From contig JAQUVD010000011.1 in the NCBI GenBank assembly GCA_028693555.1, forward strand, positions 23,605 through 87,604: a stretch of DNA of 64,000 bases. The letters are read 5' to 3'. Under the pieces are notes generated by a model. It did not search any database and had not been told where the DNA came from. It worked only from the letters and a program-made list of their open reading frames with translations. Shown piece after piece: positions 16,859 to 25,606 of this stretch. The stretch comes from Hespellia sp. GTDB taxonomy: Bacteria; Bacillota; Clostridia; Lachnospirales; Lachnospiraceae. Within the stretch, counting starts at the first letter, position 1; each line of letters begins with the position of its first letter. Made by a program: the position numbers and the translations under genes.

Positions 16859-19309
16859 TCATGATGTTGGATGCATCTCATCCAATCTGCGTTTTAGCTT
16901 CCCAGCTTTATCCCGGTCGGCATCTCTTTTTTCCTGCGTTTCCTTAAAATACGCTTCCCAGCTTACCGGAAGTGTCGGATCAGGCCTTGACACTGCCGGT
17001 CTGTCTTCCTCTACGTAGAGCTTCACAGTTTCCGGAACCGGTGATTCTTCGAAGAAATTCTTCAGTCCCCATAAGATCATCTGTCGATCCAGCGTGTAAT
17101 CCCCTACACATGCCGGGCAGCCATTTTCACAGCCGCATCCCTCCACCAGTGCAATCGCATGTTCGATCACAACAGGTACAACATCATAGATCTTCTCCGA
17201 ATACCCTAGACCGCCCACATATTTGTCATAGAAGAACAGATAGACACTGCCGTTCATTTCCCCCTGCGGAATGAGCGCATCATTCGACACCATCACGTCA
17301 ATATCCTCCGAGGATGCCATGGTACTCATCATCGCTGCACTGCGAAGTGCGTGACACATTCCTTCAAAATGATTATTCCGCGTCAGATTTCCATTCTCAT
17401 CTGGCTTTAATAAGCTGCGAAAGACTTCTGTTACGTTTGCCGGAACTACCAGCCACGTGCTCTCTGTATCATAATCCTTCTGGAGCGGGTGCGCGAGCTG
17501 CATAAATCCAAGGTTTTGGTGATGATGGAATTGCAGCTTCTTATACATACTGACCCACTCATTTACATTAATATCCCCAAATGAAAATCTTGTCCGCCGA
17601 TAGCTTTCCGACTTAAATTCGCGGAGAATACGCGTCTCTCCCTGCCCGTTTGGCACGGTGTAATAATCACCTGCAAACGAAATTGCCTGCGCCGTATGGC
17701 TCGTCAGATTCAGATCCAGTACTTCGTATGCATTTCCTTCGTGCAGATAGACCGCTCCCGGATACAATTCCCGAAACGCCTGCGATTCGTCCATCTCCGT
17801 AATTTCACGTCCCGTCTCACGTTCCAGCAGCTTGTAACGAATCTTATCAATGTTTCGAATGCTATAATCCCCCGCTGGAAATGCACTCCCCGACCATGCG
17901 AATTTACCATTCAGATTCTTTAGCTCTTCTGCTGACAGCATGACGGGAATCACCTCTCCCAGATCTGGAAAACGCTTTGTATCCTCCAGTGAAAGTGGCA
18001 GTTCAGCCGCCGCTGCGCGTATATGTGACAGTTGAATCAAGAGATTATCCGGATCGACAATCGCATGCTCACTCTCCGTCTCAAACAACCAGTCCGGATT
18101 GACCGCAATATACTGATCAAACGGCTGATTATCCAGAATCAGATAGTTGTCACACGCTACGCCGCTTCTCCCCGCGCGCCCGCTCTGCTGCCAAAATGAT
18201 GCCTTAGTTCCGGGATAGCCGACTAAAAGCGTCGTATCCAGCGATCCAATATCAATTCCAAGTTCCAGCGCATTGGTGGAAATGAGGCCACTGAGTGCAC
18301 CTGTCATCATCCGGTGCTCAATCTCTTTACGCTCCATCGGCGTGTATCCGCCACGATAACCCGCGATTTTCTCCGGACCTGCATCAGCTAAGAAGTCTGC
18401 CTGTTCCATCCGATCCCGCGATTCTTTCAGGATCACCTCAACACTGCGTCTGCTCCTTGCAAACGCAATAAAGCTGTGATGGTTCTCCACAAGCTGCGGA
18501 ATCATCTGCGCTGCAACGGTTGCGGTCGAAACCCGCGCGAACTCTTTTCCATCTTTTCCAATCAGCGGTGGCGGTTCTAGAAGAATATAATTCTTCTGAG
18601 GAGACGGTGCACCATTCTTACTGACAAGCGAAAATGGTTTTCCACAAATCTTCTCCGCCAGTTCCAGTGGATTCGCAATCGTTGCCGAACTACACAAAAA
18701 ACGCACGTCCGACTGATAATACGCACAGATGCGATCCAGCCTGCGAAATACATTTGCCAGATGCGAGCCAAATGCACCCCGGTAGGAATGTAGCTCATCA
18801 ACCACAACATATTTCAGATTCGAGAATATAAAGTCCATCCCATGCATACTATGATTCGGCAAAAAGGCCGTGTTCATCATCTCCGGATTTGTCAAAATAA
18901 TATTTGCATTCTTCCGCAATTCTCTTCTTCGGTTTTGCGGCGTATCCCCATCATAAACCCCCGCGCAGATGCGATTCTCTCCGAAATAATCCAAAAAAGG
19001 CTTTAGCGCGCGATACTGGTCGCTCGCCAATGCCTTCGTCGGATAGATAAAAAACGCTCTTGTCCGCGGGTCCTTTAAAATCTCCTGCAATACCGGAAGC
19101 AGAAAGCCCAAGGTCTTTCCACTCGCCGTCGCAGTTGTAATCACAACATTTTCCCCTGCCTGCGCGAGATCGAACATCTCCGCCTGATGACAGTAGAGCT
19201 CCGGGATTCCATCCTGTTTCAGAAAGTCTTGAATCTCCCGGTCCAACTGCGGTGGAAATGGACGGTAGACTGCTTCCTGCTGTTCTATTGTTTTCTGGTA
19301 TATTTTCAT
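16859..19309 (-). CDS. MrfA-like DEAD/DEAH helicase with DUF1998 zinc domain
   Basis: Superfamily 2 helicase of about 816 residues. Motifs in order are TATASGKTLGF, VVDELHSYRG, SSATIANP, STNALELGIDIG and QQSGRAGRSG, then a DUF1998-type domain ending in the four-cysteine cluster CGCENGCPAC. The family prototype is B. subtilis MrfA (YprA), which acts in repair of mitomycin-type damage with the nuclease MrfB. No MrfB is seen here. Instead the next gene is a UvrD-like helicase. The ATG at 19309 is preferred over 19324 because AGGAGCGAA precedes it. Confidence 0.87.
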   Translation of the reverse strand: MKIYQKTIEQQEAVYRPFPPQLDREIQDFLKQDGIPELYCHQAEMFDLAQAGENVVITTATASGKTLGFLLPVLQEILKDPRTRAFFIYPTKALASDQYRALKPFLDYFGENRICAGVYDGDTPQNRRRELRKNANIILTNPEMMNTAFLPNHSMHGMDFIFSNLKYVVVDELHSYRGAFGSHLANVFRRLDRICAYYQSDVRFLCSSATIANPLELAEKICGKPFSLVSKNGAPSPQKNYILLEPPPLIGKDGKEFARVSTATVAAQMIPQLVENHHSFIAFARSRRSVEVILKESRDRMEQADFLADAGPEKIAGYRGGYTPMERKEIEHRMMTGALSGLISTNALELGIDIGSLDTTLLVGYPGTKASFWQQSGRAGRSGVACDNYLILDNQPFDQYIAVNPDWLFETESEHAIVDPDNLLIQLSHIRAAAAELPLSLEDTKRFPDLGEVIPVMLSAEELKNLNGKFAWSGSAFPAGDYSIRNIDKIRYKLLERETGREITEMDESQAFRELYPGAVYLHEGNAYEVLDLNLTSHTAQAISFAGDYYTVPNGQGETRILREFKSESYRRTRFSFGDINVNEWVSMYKKLQFHHHQNLGFMQLAHPLQKDYDTESTWLVVPANVTEVFRSLLKPDENGNLTRNNHFEGMCHALRSAAMMSTMASSEDIDVMVSNDALIPQGEMNGSVYLFFYDKYVGGLGYSEKIYDVVPVVIEHAIALVEGCGCENGCPACVGDYTLDRQMILWGLKNFFEESPVPETVKLYVEEDRPAVSRPDPTLPVSWEAYFKETQEKRDADRDKAGKLKRRLDEMHPTS

Positions 19310-19326
19310 TTCGCTCCTGTGCATAT

Positions 19327-19578
19327 TTATACTTCTAAAATCGGTTCACTCAAATCATACAATGTATGTGGACAAAAATCCTGTCCTGTCGCCCAGTACA
19401 ACCCTCCATTCTCCACTTTGAGATTCGAGAACAGTCTCTCATCTTTCAATGGCATATAAAAAGGATGTTCAAAATTAGGCGAGAAATCGTAGATTCGTTC
19501 CTCACCATTGTTATATTTCAAATGTAGCCGGTAATCTTTTTCCGTTGAAACTTCTTCTAATTTGGGATATTTTTTCAT
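19327..19578 (-). CDS. DUF2442 domain protein
   Basis: Small protein, 83 residues. The pattern (DYRLHLKYNNGEERIYDFSP, then F..L......L....G...W.TGQDFCPHTLYD) matches DUF2442. Its ATG follows the DUF4160 stop directly with no gap, and the MrfA-like gene begins just after it. DUF2442 and DUF4160 genes are often found as a pair and some are proposed toxin-antitoxin-like modules. Function is unproven. Confidence 0.75.
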   Translation of the reverse strand: MKKYPKLEEVSTEKDYRLHLKYNNGEERIYDFSPNFEHPFYMPLKDERLFSNLKVENGGLYWATGQDFCPHTLYDLSEPILEV

Positions 19579-19845
19579 TTATTTCAATCCTTCTATTTTA
19601 AAATATTCATTTCCCTGCTGCATCAAATCCCATAGTGCCAGCAAATCTTCCTTGTGTATCTCCGTCCACGCTACAATCAATTTCATTTTTGCTGCTGGCA
19701 TTTCTCCCGCTAGTATGTCCCCTGAAAAATCTACAGCTATTTGATATTCTCCATAACTCGCGTGAAAATGCGGTGTATGATGTTTTTCCTGATCATTAAA
19801 ATACATCCGGATTAAAATTCCGTAAAAATTAGAAATTAAAGGCAA
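19579..19845 (-). CDS. DUF4160 domain protein
   Basis: Small protein, 88 residues. It has the DUF4160 hallmark: a strand, then IRMYFNDQEKHHTPHFHASYGE, then a helix region with ELLALW-like DLLALWDL. The His-rich HHTPHFH segment could bind metal or be catalytic. The first in-frame start after a stop is a TTG at 19845, with AAAGGATG upstream, so this gene probably uses TTG. It is coupled to the DUF2442 gene. The pair may be a toxin-antitoxin-like unit (inference). Confidence 0.75.
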   Translation of the reverse strand: MPLISNFYGILIRMYFNDQEKHHTPHFHASYGEYQIAVDFSGDILAGEMPAAKMKLIVAWTEIHKEDLLALWDLMQQGNEYFKIEGLK

Positions 19846-20005
19846 TCACATCATCCTTTCTAAATTATAAACTATTTGTTTTCAATATACAATCTTTGAA
19901 TTATGTCTGATATAGACAAGATCAAGCAGAGTCGAATGCTCTGCTGAGATTCATATCCTCATAGAAGAAGTTCCTGTTTAGAATAGCATGGTTTTATTTA
20001 GAAAG

Positions 20006-20032
20006 CAAGGGGACGATTTCTCCGTCCCCTTG
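20006..20032 (-). terminator. Hairpin after MATE gene
   Basis: Perfect 10-bp arms (CAAGGGGACG and complement) enclose a 7-nt loop 9 bp past the MATE stop. The T-run on the minus strand is weak. The remaining 19846-20005 region shows nothing else. Confidence 0.55.
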
Positions 20033-20041
20033 TCTTCATTC

Positions 20042-21331
20042 TTATTTCGTTTTGATAATCGCAGTCGTCGTAATCACTGCTGTCATCAGCTCCGCAATCG
20101 GAAATGCAATCCAGACTCCAGTCATTCCAAACAGCAGCGACAATACAACAACACATAAAATAATCGCAATCACGCCCCGTGTCATAGATGCCCAAAACGC
20201 CCACTTCGCGGAATTAATCGCGCTCAAATATCCGGTTCCGACAATGTTGTAGCCCGCAAAGATAAATCCCACAAAATATAGCCGGATTCCAACCGCCGCA
20301 TAAGCTGCCATCTGTGCATTTTGGTCACTGTTAAATACCGCGACAATTGCCTCCGCGCCAACACAAACCACAATCAGAATCAGTACTGCCAATACAAGTG
20401 CAGTCATCACACCAAGCTTTAACACCTTTTTCACAGATACAAGATCTCTTTTTCCATAGCAGTCACTCAGCAATGGCTGCGACCCCTGTGAAATTCCATT
20501 GAAAACGGAAATCGCGACAAGTGCTGTATTTGCGATGACACCATATGCCGCCACGCCAACATTACCTGCGATCATCAGAATCACTCCATTAAATACAAGC
20601 GTTGTCACACCGGATGCAAATTCTCCAATAAACGCTGCCACTCCCAATTGACACGCCTTCCCAAGCCGCTTGATGGACGGTCGCTTCCATAGAAACCTCA
20701 CCGTATTCTGCTTTGAGAAAAAATGGGTGCAGCAAATCAGAATTCCTATGATTGGTGATAGGGCTGTTGCGAGCGCCGCTCCTGCCATTCCCATTCCCAA
20801 CGGGAACATCAGCACATAATCCATCACGATATTAAAAAGACTGCTGATCAGTGTTGCTGCCATCGCAACCGTCGGCGCACCGTCATTTCTGACAAATGCA
20901 TTGCAGATATGGTTCCACATAAAAAATGGTGCAAACAGCATGAAGATTCTTGTGTAAGGCGCGCCAACCTGGACAATGACATCATTTCCACCAAGAAATG
21001 CAACCAACTGGCTTGGAAATAATCCCCCAACCAGCATAAACACTGCGCCAATCAAAAGCGCAAAAAATATGGCATTCGAAAAAAATCGTTCTGCGCTCTC
21101 CTCGCCCTTTGCCCGTCCGATTTTAAATCGAATTGCAGAGCCAACGCCCATCATCGCTCCGACAGCGAATATGAAGCTGTAAATTGGCAGTACCAGGTTC
21201 AACGCTGTAATTCCATTGGAACCCTCTACCCTGGATATAAAAAATGTGTCAGCAAGAATATATAGGGAAATTCCAATCATTCCGAATATATTCTGCGATA
21301 CATACTTCGTAAACATTTTGTTAATTGACAT
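20042..21331 (-). CDS. MATE-family multidrug/metabolite exporter
   Basis: Polytopic membrane protein, 429 residues, with about 12 predicted helices and two homologous halves. Recognisable parts are the start (FTKYVSQNIFGMIGISLYILADTFFISR), NDGAPTVAMAATLISSLFNIVMDYVLMF and GISQGSQPLLSDCYG, as in NorM/DinF-like exporters. It would use a cation gradient to export organic compounds. It follows the GGDEF-EAL gene by 17 bp, so the two may be cotranscribed. The substrate is unknown. Confidence 0.85.
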   Translation of the reverse strand: MSINKMFTKYVSQNIFGMIGISLYILADTFFISRVEGSNGITALNLVLPIYSFIFAVGAMMGVGSAIRFKIGRAKGEESAERFFSNAIFFALLIGAVFMLVGGLFPSQLVAFLGGNDVIVQVGAPYTRIFMLFAPFFMWNHICNAFVRNDGAPTVAMAATLISSLFNIVMDYVLMFPLGMGMAGAALATALSPIIGILICCTHFFSKQNTVRFLWKRPSIKRLGKACQLGVAAFIGEFASGVTTLVFNGVILMIAGNVGVAAYGVIANTALVAISVFNGISQGSQPLLSDCYGKRDLVSVKKVLKLGVMTALVLAVLILIVVCVGAEAIVAVFNSDQNAQMAAYAAVGIRLYFVGFIFAGYNIVGTGYLSAINSAKWAFWASMTRGVIAIILCVVVLSLLFGMTGVWIAFPIAELMTAVITTTAIIKTK

Positions 21332-21348
21332 GTATGTTTCCCCTTATC

Positions 21349-24051
21349 TTATGGTTTTCCGACCACTTCACCCCGCCCCCGAAGCTTTGCCTCATACAGT
21401 CTCTTGTCAGCATAGTCAATCAGTTGATGAATACTTACCTTCGGGTGCTCGCTTGAATTAACCGCACCTATACTAACACCCAGACGAATACCCGGATAAT
21501 TCGTCAGCGATGTTCTGTGAATTAATTTTGCAACCTCACTGAGTCGGCTGCAAAAGATTTCCGGTGCAATGTTACGACAGACAACTAAAAATTCATCACC
21601 GCCGTACCGCGCCACGAAATCACCTTTACTCTTCGCAATATTATCCTGCAGAATCGTGGCAATCTGATGAATCGCATGATCACCTGCCTGATGTCCACAA
21701 TGATCATTAATATCTTTTAAATAATCAATATCAACCATGGCAATTCCGACGTCGTACCCCATGATACTTCCATTTTCCAAATAAAGAGGCAGATGACGGT
21801 CAATGTACCGCCGGTTATAGACCCCTGTCAGCTCGTCGGATATTACCTGCCGTTCTAAATCATCCAGCTTCATAAAAAGAAGATCCCTGTCAAAGATATT
21901 ATCTACATATCCATCCTCAAGGCGGGTCACAAGTTCCATAACCAGATCCTGCCCCTCCACCTGAACACACTGGGCAATCACGAAAAACAGCCCTTTATCC
22001 GAGTACTCCATTTTGCTGATACGTGTATGATTCTCCAGTGCTTTCATAGAAATACAATTACTGCATCGCGTATCCTTCTTCCATACCGCATGACACGCAT
22101 GCTCATTACACTCTTCTTTTTTGGTTCCGCACACACTGGTCTTCACAGGGTTCACCACCCGGACCATATCAAAGTACTGTCTCTGTCTGTCCAACTCCCT
22201 CTGCATCGATTCCCAGCTGAATTTCTGCATCACAGAGCCTGCGCGATTTTTCTCCGCCCCTGCTTCCGATAAGATAATTCCGGAATTCCCGGCATTCGGG
22301 CCAAGTCCCACTCCATCCGGATGATTCTCGAATTGATACGTACCTATTTTTCGCATAAAATGTCGATACTCATTCAACGGCAGCGGCTTAGAGAAGTAGA
22401 AGCCCTGAATGCAGTCACAGCCTGCTCCCCTTAGAAAGCTAAGCTGATCTCTCGTCTCAACGCCTTCCGCAACTACCGTCATATCCAATAATTTTGCCAT
22501 ACGGACGACACTGTTTAATACATTTCCGCTGCGATTGTAGATGCTGAAATCTTCCAAAAACCGCATATCGATCTTCAGGATATCAATCGGGGTATCCTTT
22601 AACATATTCAGCGAAGAATATCCACTGCCAAAATCATCCATCAAAACTTTAAAGCCTTCACTCTGCAAACGCTGTATCACTTCCTGCAGGTGCTGGGAAT
22701 CATCCATATAAGCACTCTCTGTAATCTCAAATTTAATCAGGGAATGATCTAGCCCATACCCATCCACCATATTAACAATCCGCTCGCACAAATCTGGTAA
22801 GAACAGGTCAATCCGCGAAACATTGACAGACACAGGCACAACATGCTCCTTTTGGGCAACTCCATCTGCAAGATACTGACACACACAATTCCAGATATAG
22901 TGATCCAGCTTTGCAATAAAGCCGTTCCGTTCAAACAACGGTATAAACACGCCCGGTGAAATCATGCCCCGCTCCGGGTGTATCCAGCGAACCAGTGCCT
23001 CCGCACTGACTGGGAGCTCACTGACTGCATCGTAAATAGGCTGCAGATAAAAGACAAATTGTCCCTCCTCAAGCGCATGCTGCATCTCATTCACAAGGAA
23101 TTGTTCCTCCACCAGATTGTAGCGCATCTCATCCTGATACACCGCATAATGACGAAATGGCTTTCCTTTTACTGTAGCGAGCGCCATGTTCGCCCGTTCA
23201 CACATCTGTTCCACCGACAGCGTACAGCCACTCACGAGGAATACGCCAGCGCAGATTGTAATCGTGTAATCCAGATTCAGGGAATGGAAACATTGTTCAT
23301 GTACTTCCAGCATCTTCTCCATATCCAGATCTTCTTTTTTTATGCAGAGTGCAAAATGATCTGCTTCCAGACGGCAATACACACCTTCGTCCATGACCTC
23401 ATTTCGCAGCATGTCCGCAATACAGCAAAGCACTTTATCGCCCACCTCAGCGCCAAACAGCTCGTTAATCATCTTGAACCGTTCAATGTCGAAGCGAATG
23501 ATTGCATACTCCTGACTCGCATTCTCCTTTAGCACGCGTTCCACAACACTGCAGAACTTCTCCCGATTATACAGACCAGTCAGATAATCATGCTCACTGT
23601 GATAAAGAAGTTCGTTGTTCTTTTCCTCCACATGCTTTTGTGCCATCTTCAGGGCTGTGATATCGGTAAAGACCGCGCTAAACACAATCCCGTCAGATTC
23701 AATCGCCATGATCGACGCCGACAAAAAAATCCATGCAAGCGTCTGATCTTTTTTCACCATGCGGAATTCACAGGTGGTAGAGTCGTTGGGATGGGGATTC
23801 GCCACGATATCCGCTACCACTTTCATTAGAACCGGAAGATCCTGCGGATATACCATTGCAACCGCTGTCTGCTCAATCAATTTCGCGTACTCTGCATGAG
23901 TATAATCCAAAAGTGCTGCAAGTCCATCATTAAAATACCGATAAGACAGATTATCATCTTTTAGCTCAAAGATTCCAATTCCTCCCGGAACCGAGGAAAT
24001 GAGCGACTGCAGTTGCTGGCTAGTCTCTTTTAACTGTTCTTTTACATCCAT
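21349..24051 (-). CDS. PAS-GGDEF-EAL-GGDEF cyclic-di-GMP turnover protein
   Basis: Predicted cytoplasmic signalling enzyme of 900 residues. Order: PAS (about 15-140); a degenerate GGDEF domain (150-300) whose signature is LEADH at 228-232; a full EAL domain (about 320-570) with EALVRW at 351, NVSR, EITES, DDFGSGYSS, LKIDMRF and AEGVET; a cysteine-rich PAS-like segment (about 620-740); and a C-terminal GGDEF domain with intact YGGDEF at 817-821. The RxxD inhibitory site before the second GGDEF is absent (SKGD). It should make and degrade c-di-GMP. The net direction is unknown. Confidence 0.9.
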   Translation of the reverse strand: MDVKEQLKETSQQLQSLISSVPGGIGIFELKDDNLSYRYFNDGLAALLDYTHAEYAKLIEQTAVAMVYPQDLPVLMKVVADIVANPHPNDSTTCEFRMVKKDQTLAWIFLSASIMAIESDGIVFSAVFTDITALKMAQKHVEEKNNELLYHSEHDYLTGLYNREKFCSVVERVLKENASQEYAIIRFDIERFKMINELFGAEVGDKVLCCIADMLRNEVMDEGVYCRLEADHFALCIKKEDLDMEKMLEVHEQCFHSLNLDYTITICAGVFLVSGCTLSVEQMCERANMALATVKGKPFRHYAVYQDEMRYNLVEEQFLVNEMQHALEEGQFVFYLQPIYDAVSELPVSAEALVRWIHPERGMISPGVFIPLFERNGFIAKLDHYIWNCVCQYLADGVAQKEHVVPVSVNVSRIDLFLPDLCERIVNMVDGYGLDHSLIKFEITESAYMDDSQHLQEVIQRLQSEGFKVLMDDFGSGYSSLNMLKDTPIDILKIDMRFLEDFSIYNRSGNVLNSVVRMAKLLDMTVVAEGVETRDQLSFLRGAGCDCIQGFYFSKPLPLNEYRHFMRKIGTYQFENHPDGVGLGPNAGNSGIILSEAGAEKNRAGSVMQKFSWESMQRELDRQRQYFDMVRVVNPVKTSVCGTKKEECNEHACHAVWKKDTRCSNCISMKALENHTRISKMEYSDKGLFFVIAQCVQVEGQDLVMELVTRLEDGYVDNIFDRDLLFMKLDDLERQVISDELTGVYNRRYIDRHLPLYLENGSIMGYDVGIAMVDIDYLKDINDHCGHQAGDHAIHQIATILQDNIAKSKGDFVARYGGDEFLVVCRNIAPEIFCSRLSEVAKLIHRTSLTNYPGIRLGVSIGAVNSSEHPKVSIHQLIDYADKRLYEAKLRGRGEVVGKP

Positions 24052-24219
24052 AGTATGCCCCTCTTAATACCAAATATTTAACAACCCAAAATTTGATTCT
24101 ATTATAACCTGATTCTGCGGAGAATGCCATAAGAAACAAAAAAGACCGAAGAAATATTCTCCGACCTCTTCCGTTCGCACCCTGTATTCCCGAACACGAT
24201 TACGCTTTCTTATTTATTT

Positions 24220-24483
24220 CTATTTCTTTTCTAAATCTTTCACCTGTACCTTAAGCATAATTCCCTGTAACTTTTTAATCTTCTGTTCTCCTATCATGAG
24301 AAATGATATTCCTTTTTCCTTTTTATAGACAGCCTCTCTCCCATCATATTCACCCGAGCATATAAAAACACTGCTGCCACTTGTTATAGTATAAGCTGTG
24401 TCAGCTATAAAATTGCATTCATTTTCAAAGTAATTTAGATATCCTTGCATTCCTAACTTCTCCTTGTCCATTAATATTTCCAT
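24220..24483 (-). CDS. Small hypothetical protein with C10/G10 tract at its ribosome site
   Basis: About 87 residues (MEILMDKEKLGMQGYLNYFE...) with alternating strands. I do not recognise the family. The ATG at 24483 is preferred over an in-frame GTG at 24492 because the purine-rich GGGGGGGGGGTGG lies just before it and is the only candidate ribosome site. It has no close partner: the GGDEF gene starts 169 bp downstream and the divergent HTH gene lies on the other side. Confidence 0.5.
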   Translation of the reverse strand: MEILMDKEKLGMQGYLNYFENECNFIADTAYTITSGSSVFICSGEYDGREAVYKKEKGISFLMIGEQKIKKLQGIMLKVQVKDLEKK

Positions 24484-24491
24484 TATATCCA

Positions 24492-24501
24492 CCCCCCCCC
24501 C
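24492..24501. repeat. C10 homopolymer tract (G10 on coding strand)
   Basis: Ten consecutive C on the plus strand. It spans the ribosome-binding position of the small gene at 24220-24483. Tracts of this length slip easily in replication and sequencing. Confidence 0.9.
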
Positions 24502-24529
24502 GAAAAATCAAGCACTTTCTTGATTTTTC
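24502..24529. repeat. 11-bp inverted repeat next to C10 tract
   Basis: GAAAAATCAAG and its complement flank a 6-nt loop, directly beside the C10 tract. Further AATTGTC/GACAATT repeats follow to about 24563. It could be a terminator or an operator. The rest of 24564-24743 shows no gene. Confidence 0.5.
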
Positions 24530-24743
24530 TCTAATTGTCAGACAATTCACAGACAATTGTTAAGCTTTTTCATCGCAGAACAGCCTCTTTTCAAAATCTG
24601 CTATGTGCTTTTGTAGTAATTCTGTTCGTAAATATTAAAAATCTTGTATCATACTGTGATTGCAGATTTCACAACTCTGCAAGAAGTTATTTACTTTGAA
24701 ACGGTTGCTTAGAGAATCCAGATAGCATTCTACCTTAGGTCGA

Positions 24744-24772
24744 GTGACAAAAAAGCATATTACTATTATAAT
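24744..24772 (+). promoter_or_regulatory. Promoter of HTH gene
   Basis: GTGACA and TATAAT are spaced by 17 bp. The predicted leader is only about 17 nt, just enough for AAGGAG before the ATG at 24796. Confidence 0.6.
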
Positions 24773-24795
24773 TTGAGGAGAAGGAGTGTGATTTG

Positions 24796-25278
24796 ATGAA
24801 TATAGAATATACAGGTAAGAAAATATCTTCTTTGAGAAAAGAAAAAGGAATGACGCAACGGGAGTTGGCAGAAAGGTTGAATATAACAGACAAAGCAGTA
24901 AGCAAATGGGAACGAGGGTTAAATTATCCGGATTTATCTTTGTTTCAATCACTGGCACATATATTAGATACATCTGTTTCAGAACTGTTAGGAGTAGAAC
25001 AAGATATTCCAAGTGATACAATTCCCGCATTGCTCGAAGTATCAAAACAAGAAAAAAAGCAAACGTTTAAGAAAGTACGAGAATATTTCCAATTAACAAT
25101 TTTTCTGTGTATTGCTATTGTCGTATATAAATTATATTTGTCCGTATATGGTTATGATTGGGAGCGGTTTAATACTCAATTTTGGATCGAGGGAGTCATT
25201 ATTGCATTATCAGCAACATTAATAACAAATGGCATTCATTTTTTAATGCAATATAAGAAATATTCTAAAGACATATAA
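24796..25278 (+). CDS. XRE-family HTH regulator with two membrane helices
   Basis: About 160 residues. Residues 1-65 form a Cro/C1-type HTH (MTQRELAERLNITDKAVSKWERG). The C-terminal part has two hydrophobic helices (FLCIAIVVYKLYLSVYG and IIALSATLITNGIHFLM). The frame includes an upstream TTG, but the ATG is right after AAGGAG and a good spacer. It is AT-rich relative to the helicase and GGDEF genes nearby, which suggests it belongs to the accessory segment that follows. Confidence 0.75.
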   Translation: MNIEYTGKKISSLRKEKGMTQRELAERLNITDKAVSKWERGLNYPDLSLFQSLAHILDTSVSELLGVEQDIPSDTIPALLEVSKQEKKQTFKKVREYFQLTIFLCIAIVVYKLYLSVYGYDWERFNTQFWIEGVIIALSATLITNGIHFLMQYKKYSKDI

Positions 25279-25280
25279 AG

Positions 25281-25345
25281 CAGGACAGCGCCCCCAGTAT
25301 CGGCTGCGAGGGTTTCGTTGTTTTATAGTTATCTAAAGGAATGAG
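25281..25345 (+). mobile_element. Left relic of tyrosine recombinase 3' end (direct repeat)
   Basis: Reads RTAPPVSAARVSLFYSYLKE then stop, similar to the end of the relic at 26431. The last 25 bases (GTTATCTAAAGGAATGAG and flank) are almost identical to 26558-26584. It probably marks an old attachment junction. It begins right at the HTH gene's stop. Confidence 0.6.
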
Positions 25346-25388
25346 GGACTATAGAACTGGTTTATATCGTATTGTAAAATACTACAAT

Positions 25389-25410
25389 GCCTGTGTTTGC
25401 AGGCTTTTTT
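25389..25410 (+). terminator. Small rho-independent terminator
   Basis: GCCTG-TGTTTG-CAGGC followed by six T. It could end the HTH transcript. The surrounding 25346-25511 region is non-coding, AT-rich, with repeated TATTGTA words typical of attachment regions. Confidence 0.55.
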
Positions 25411-25511
25411 CAATTCCATTTGTATGCACTGTATTGTAACCTATTGTCGTAAACTGTCCACGGGATAACTGGCGGAGATATGGTTATTCTATAGGCTTAT
25501 TAAATGGGTAA

Positions 25512-25540
25512 GTGACTTTAAAGAATGAAAATGATACAAT
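25512..25540 (+). promoter_or_regulatory. Possible promoter of FRG gene
   Basis: GTGACT and TACAAT are spaced by 17 bp, about 67 bp before the chosen start of the FRG gene. Moderate match only. Confidence 0.4.
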
Positions 25541-25606
25541 GCAGTTAGATTAAAGGTCTGAATAAGCATAAGATAAATAAGTGAGTGAAAGAGAGAGGTG
25601 TATTTG

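Noticed and set aside
22978..23532. 184-codon plus-strand frame inside the GGDEF-EAL gene
   Set aside because: Antisense shadow; the minus-strand domains are unambiguous.
24635..25045. 136-codon minus-strand frame opposite the HTH gene
   Set aside because: No ribosome site or family pattern; the plus-strand HTH protein explains the region.
25388..25480. Possible tRNA-like or attachment core with TATTGTA repeats
   Set aside because: No tRNA fold could be drawn; only a small terminator is supported.
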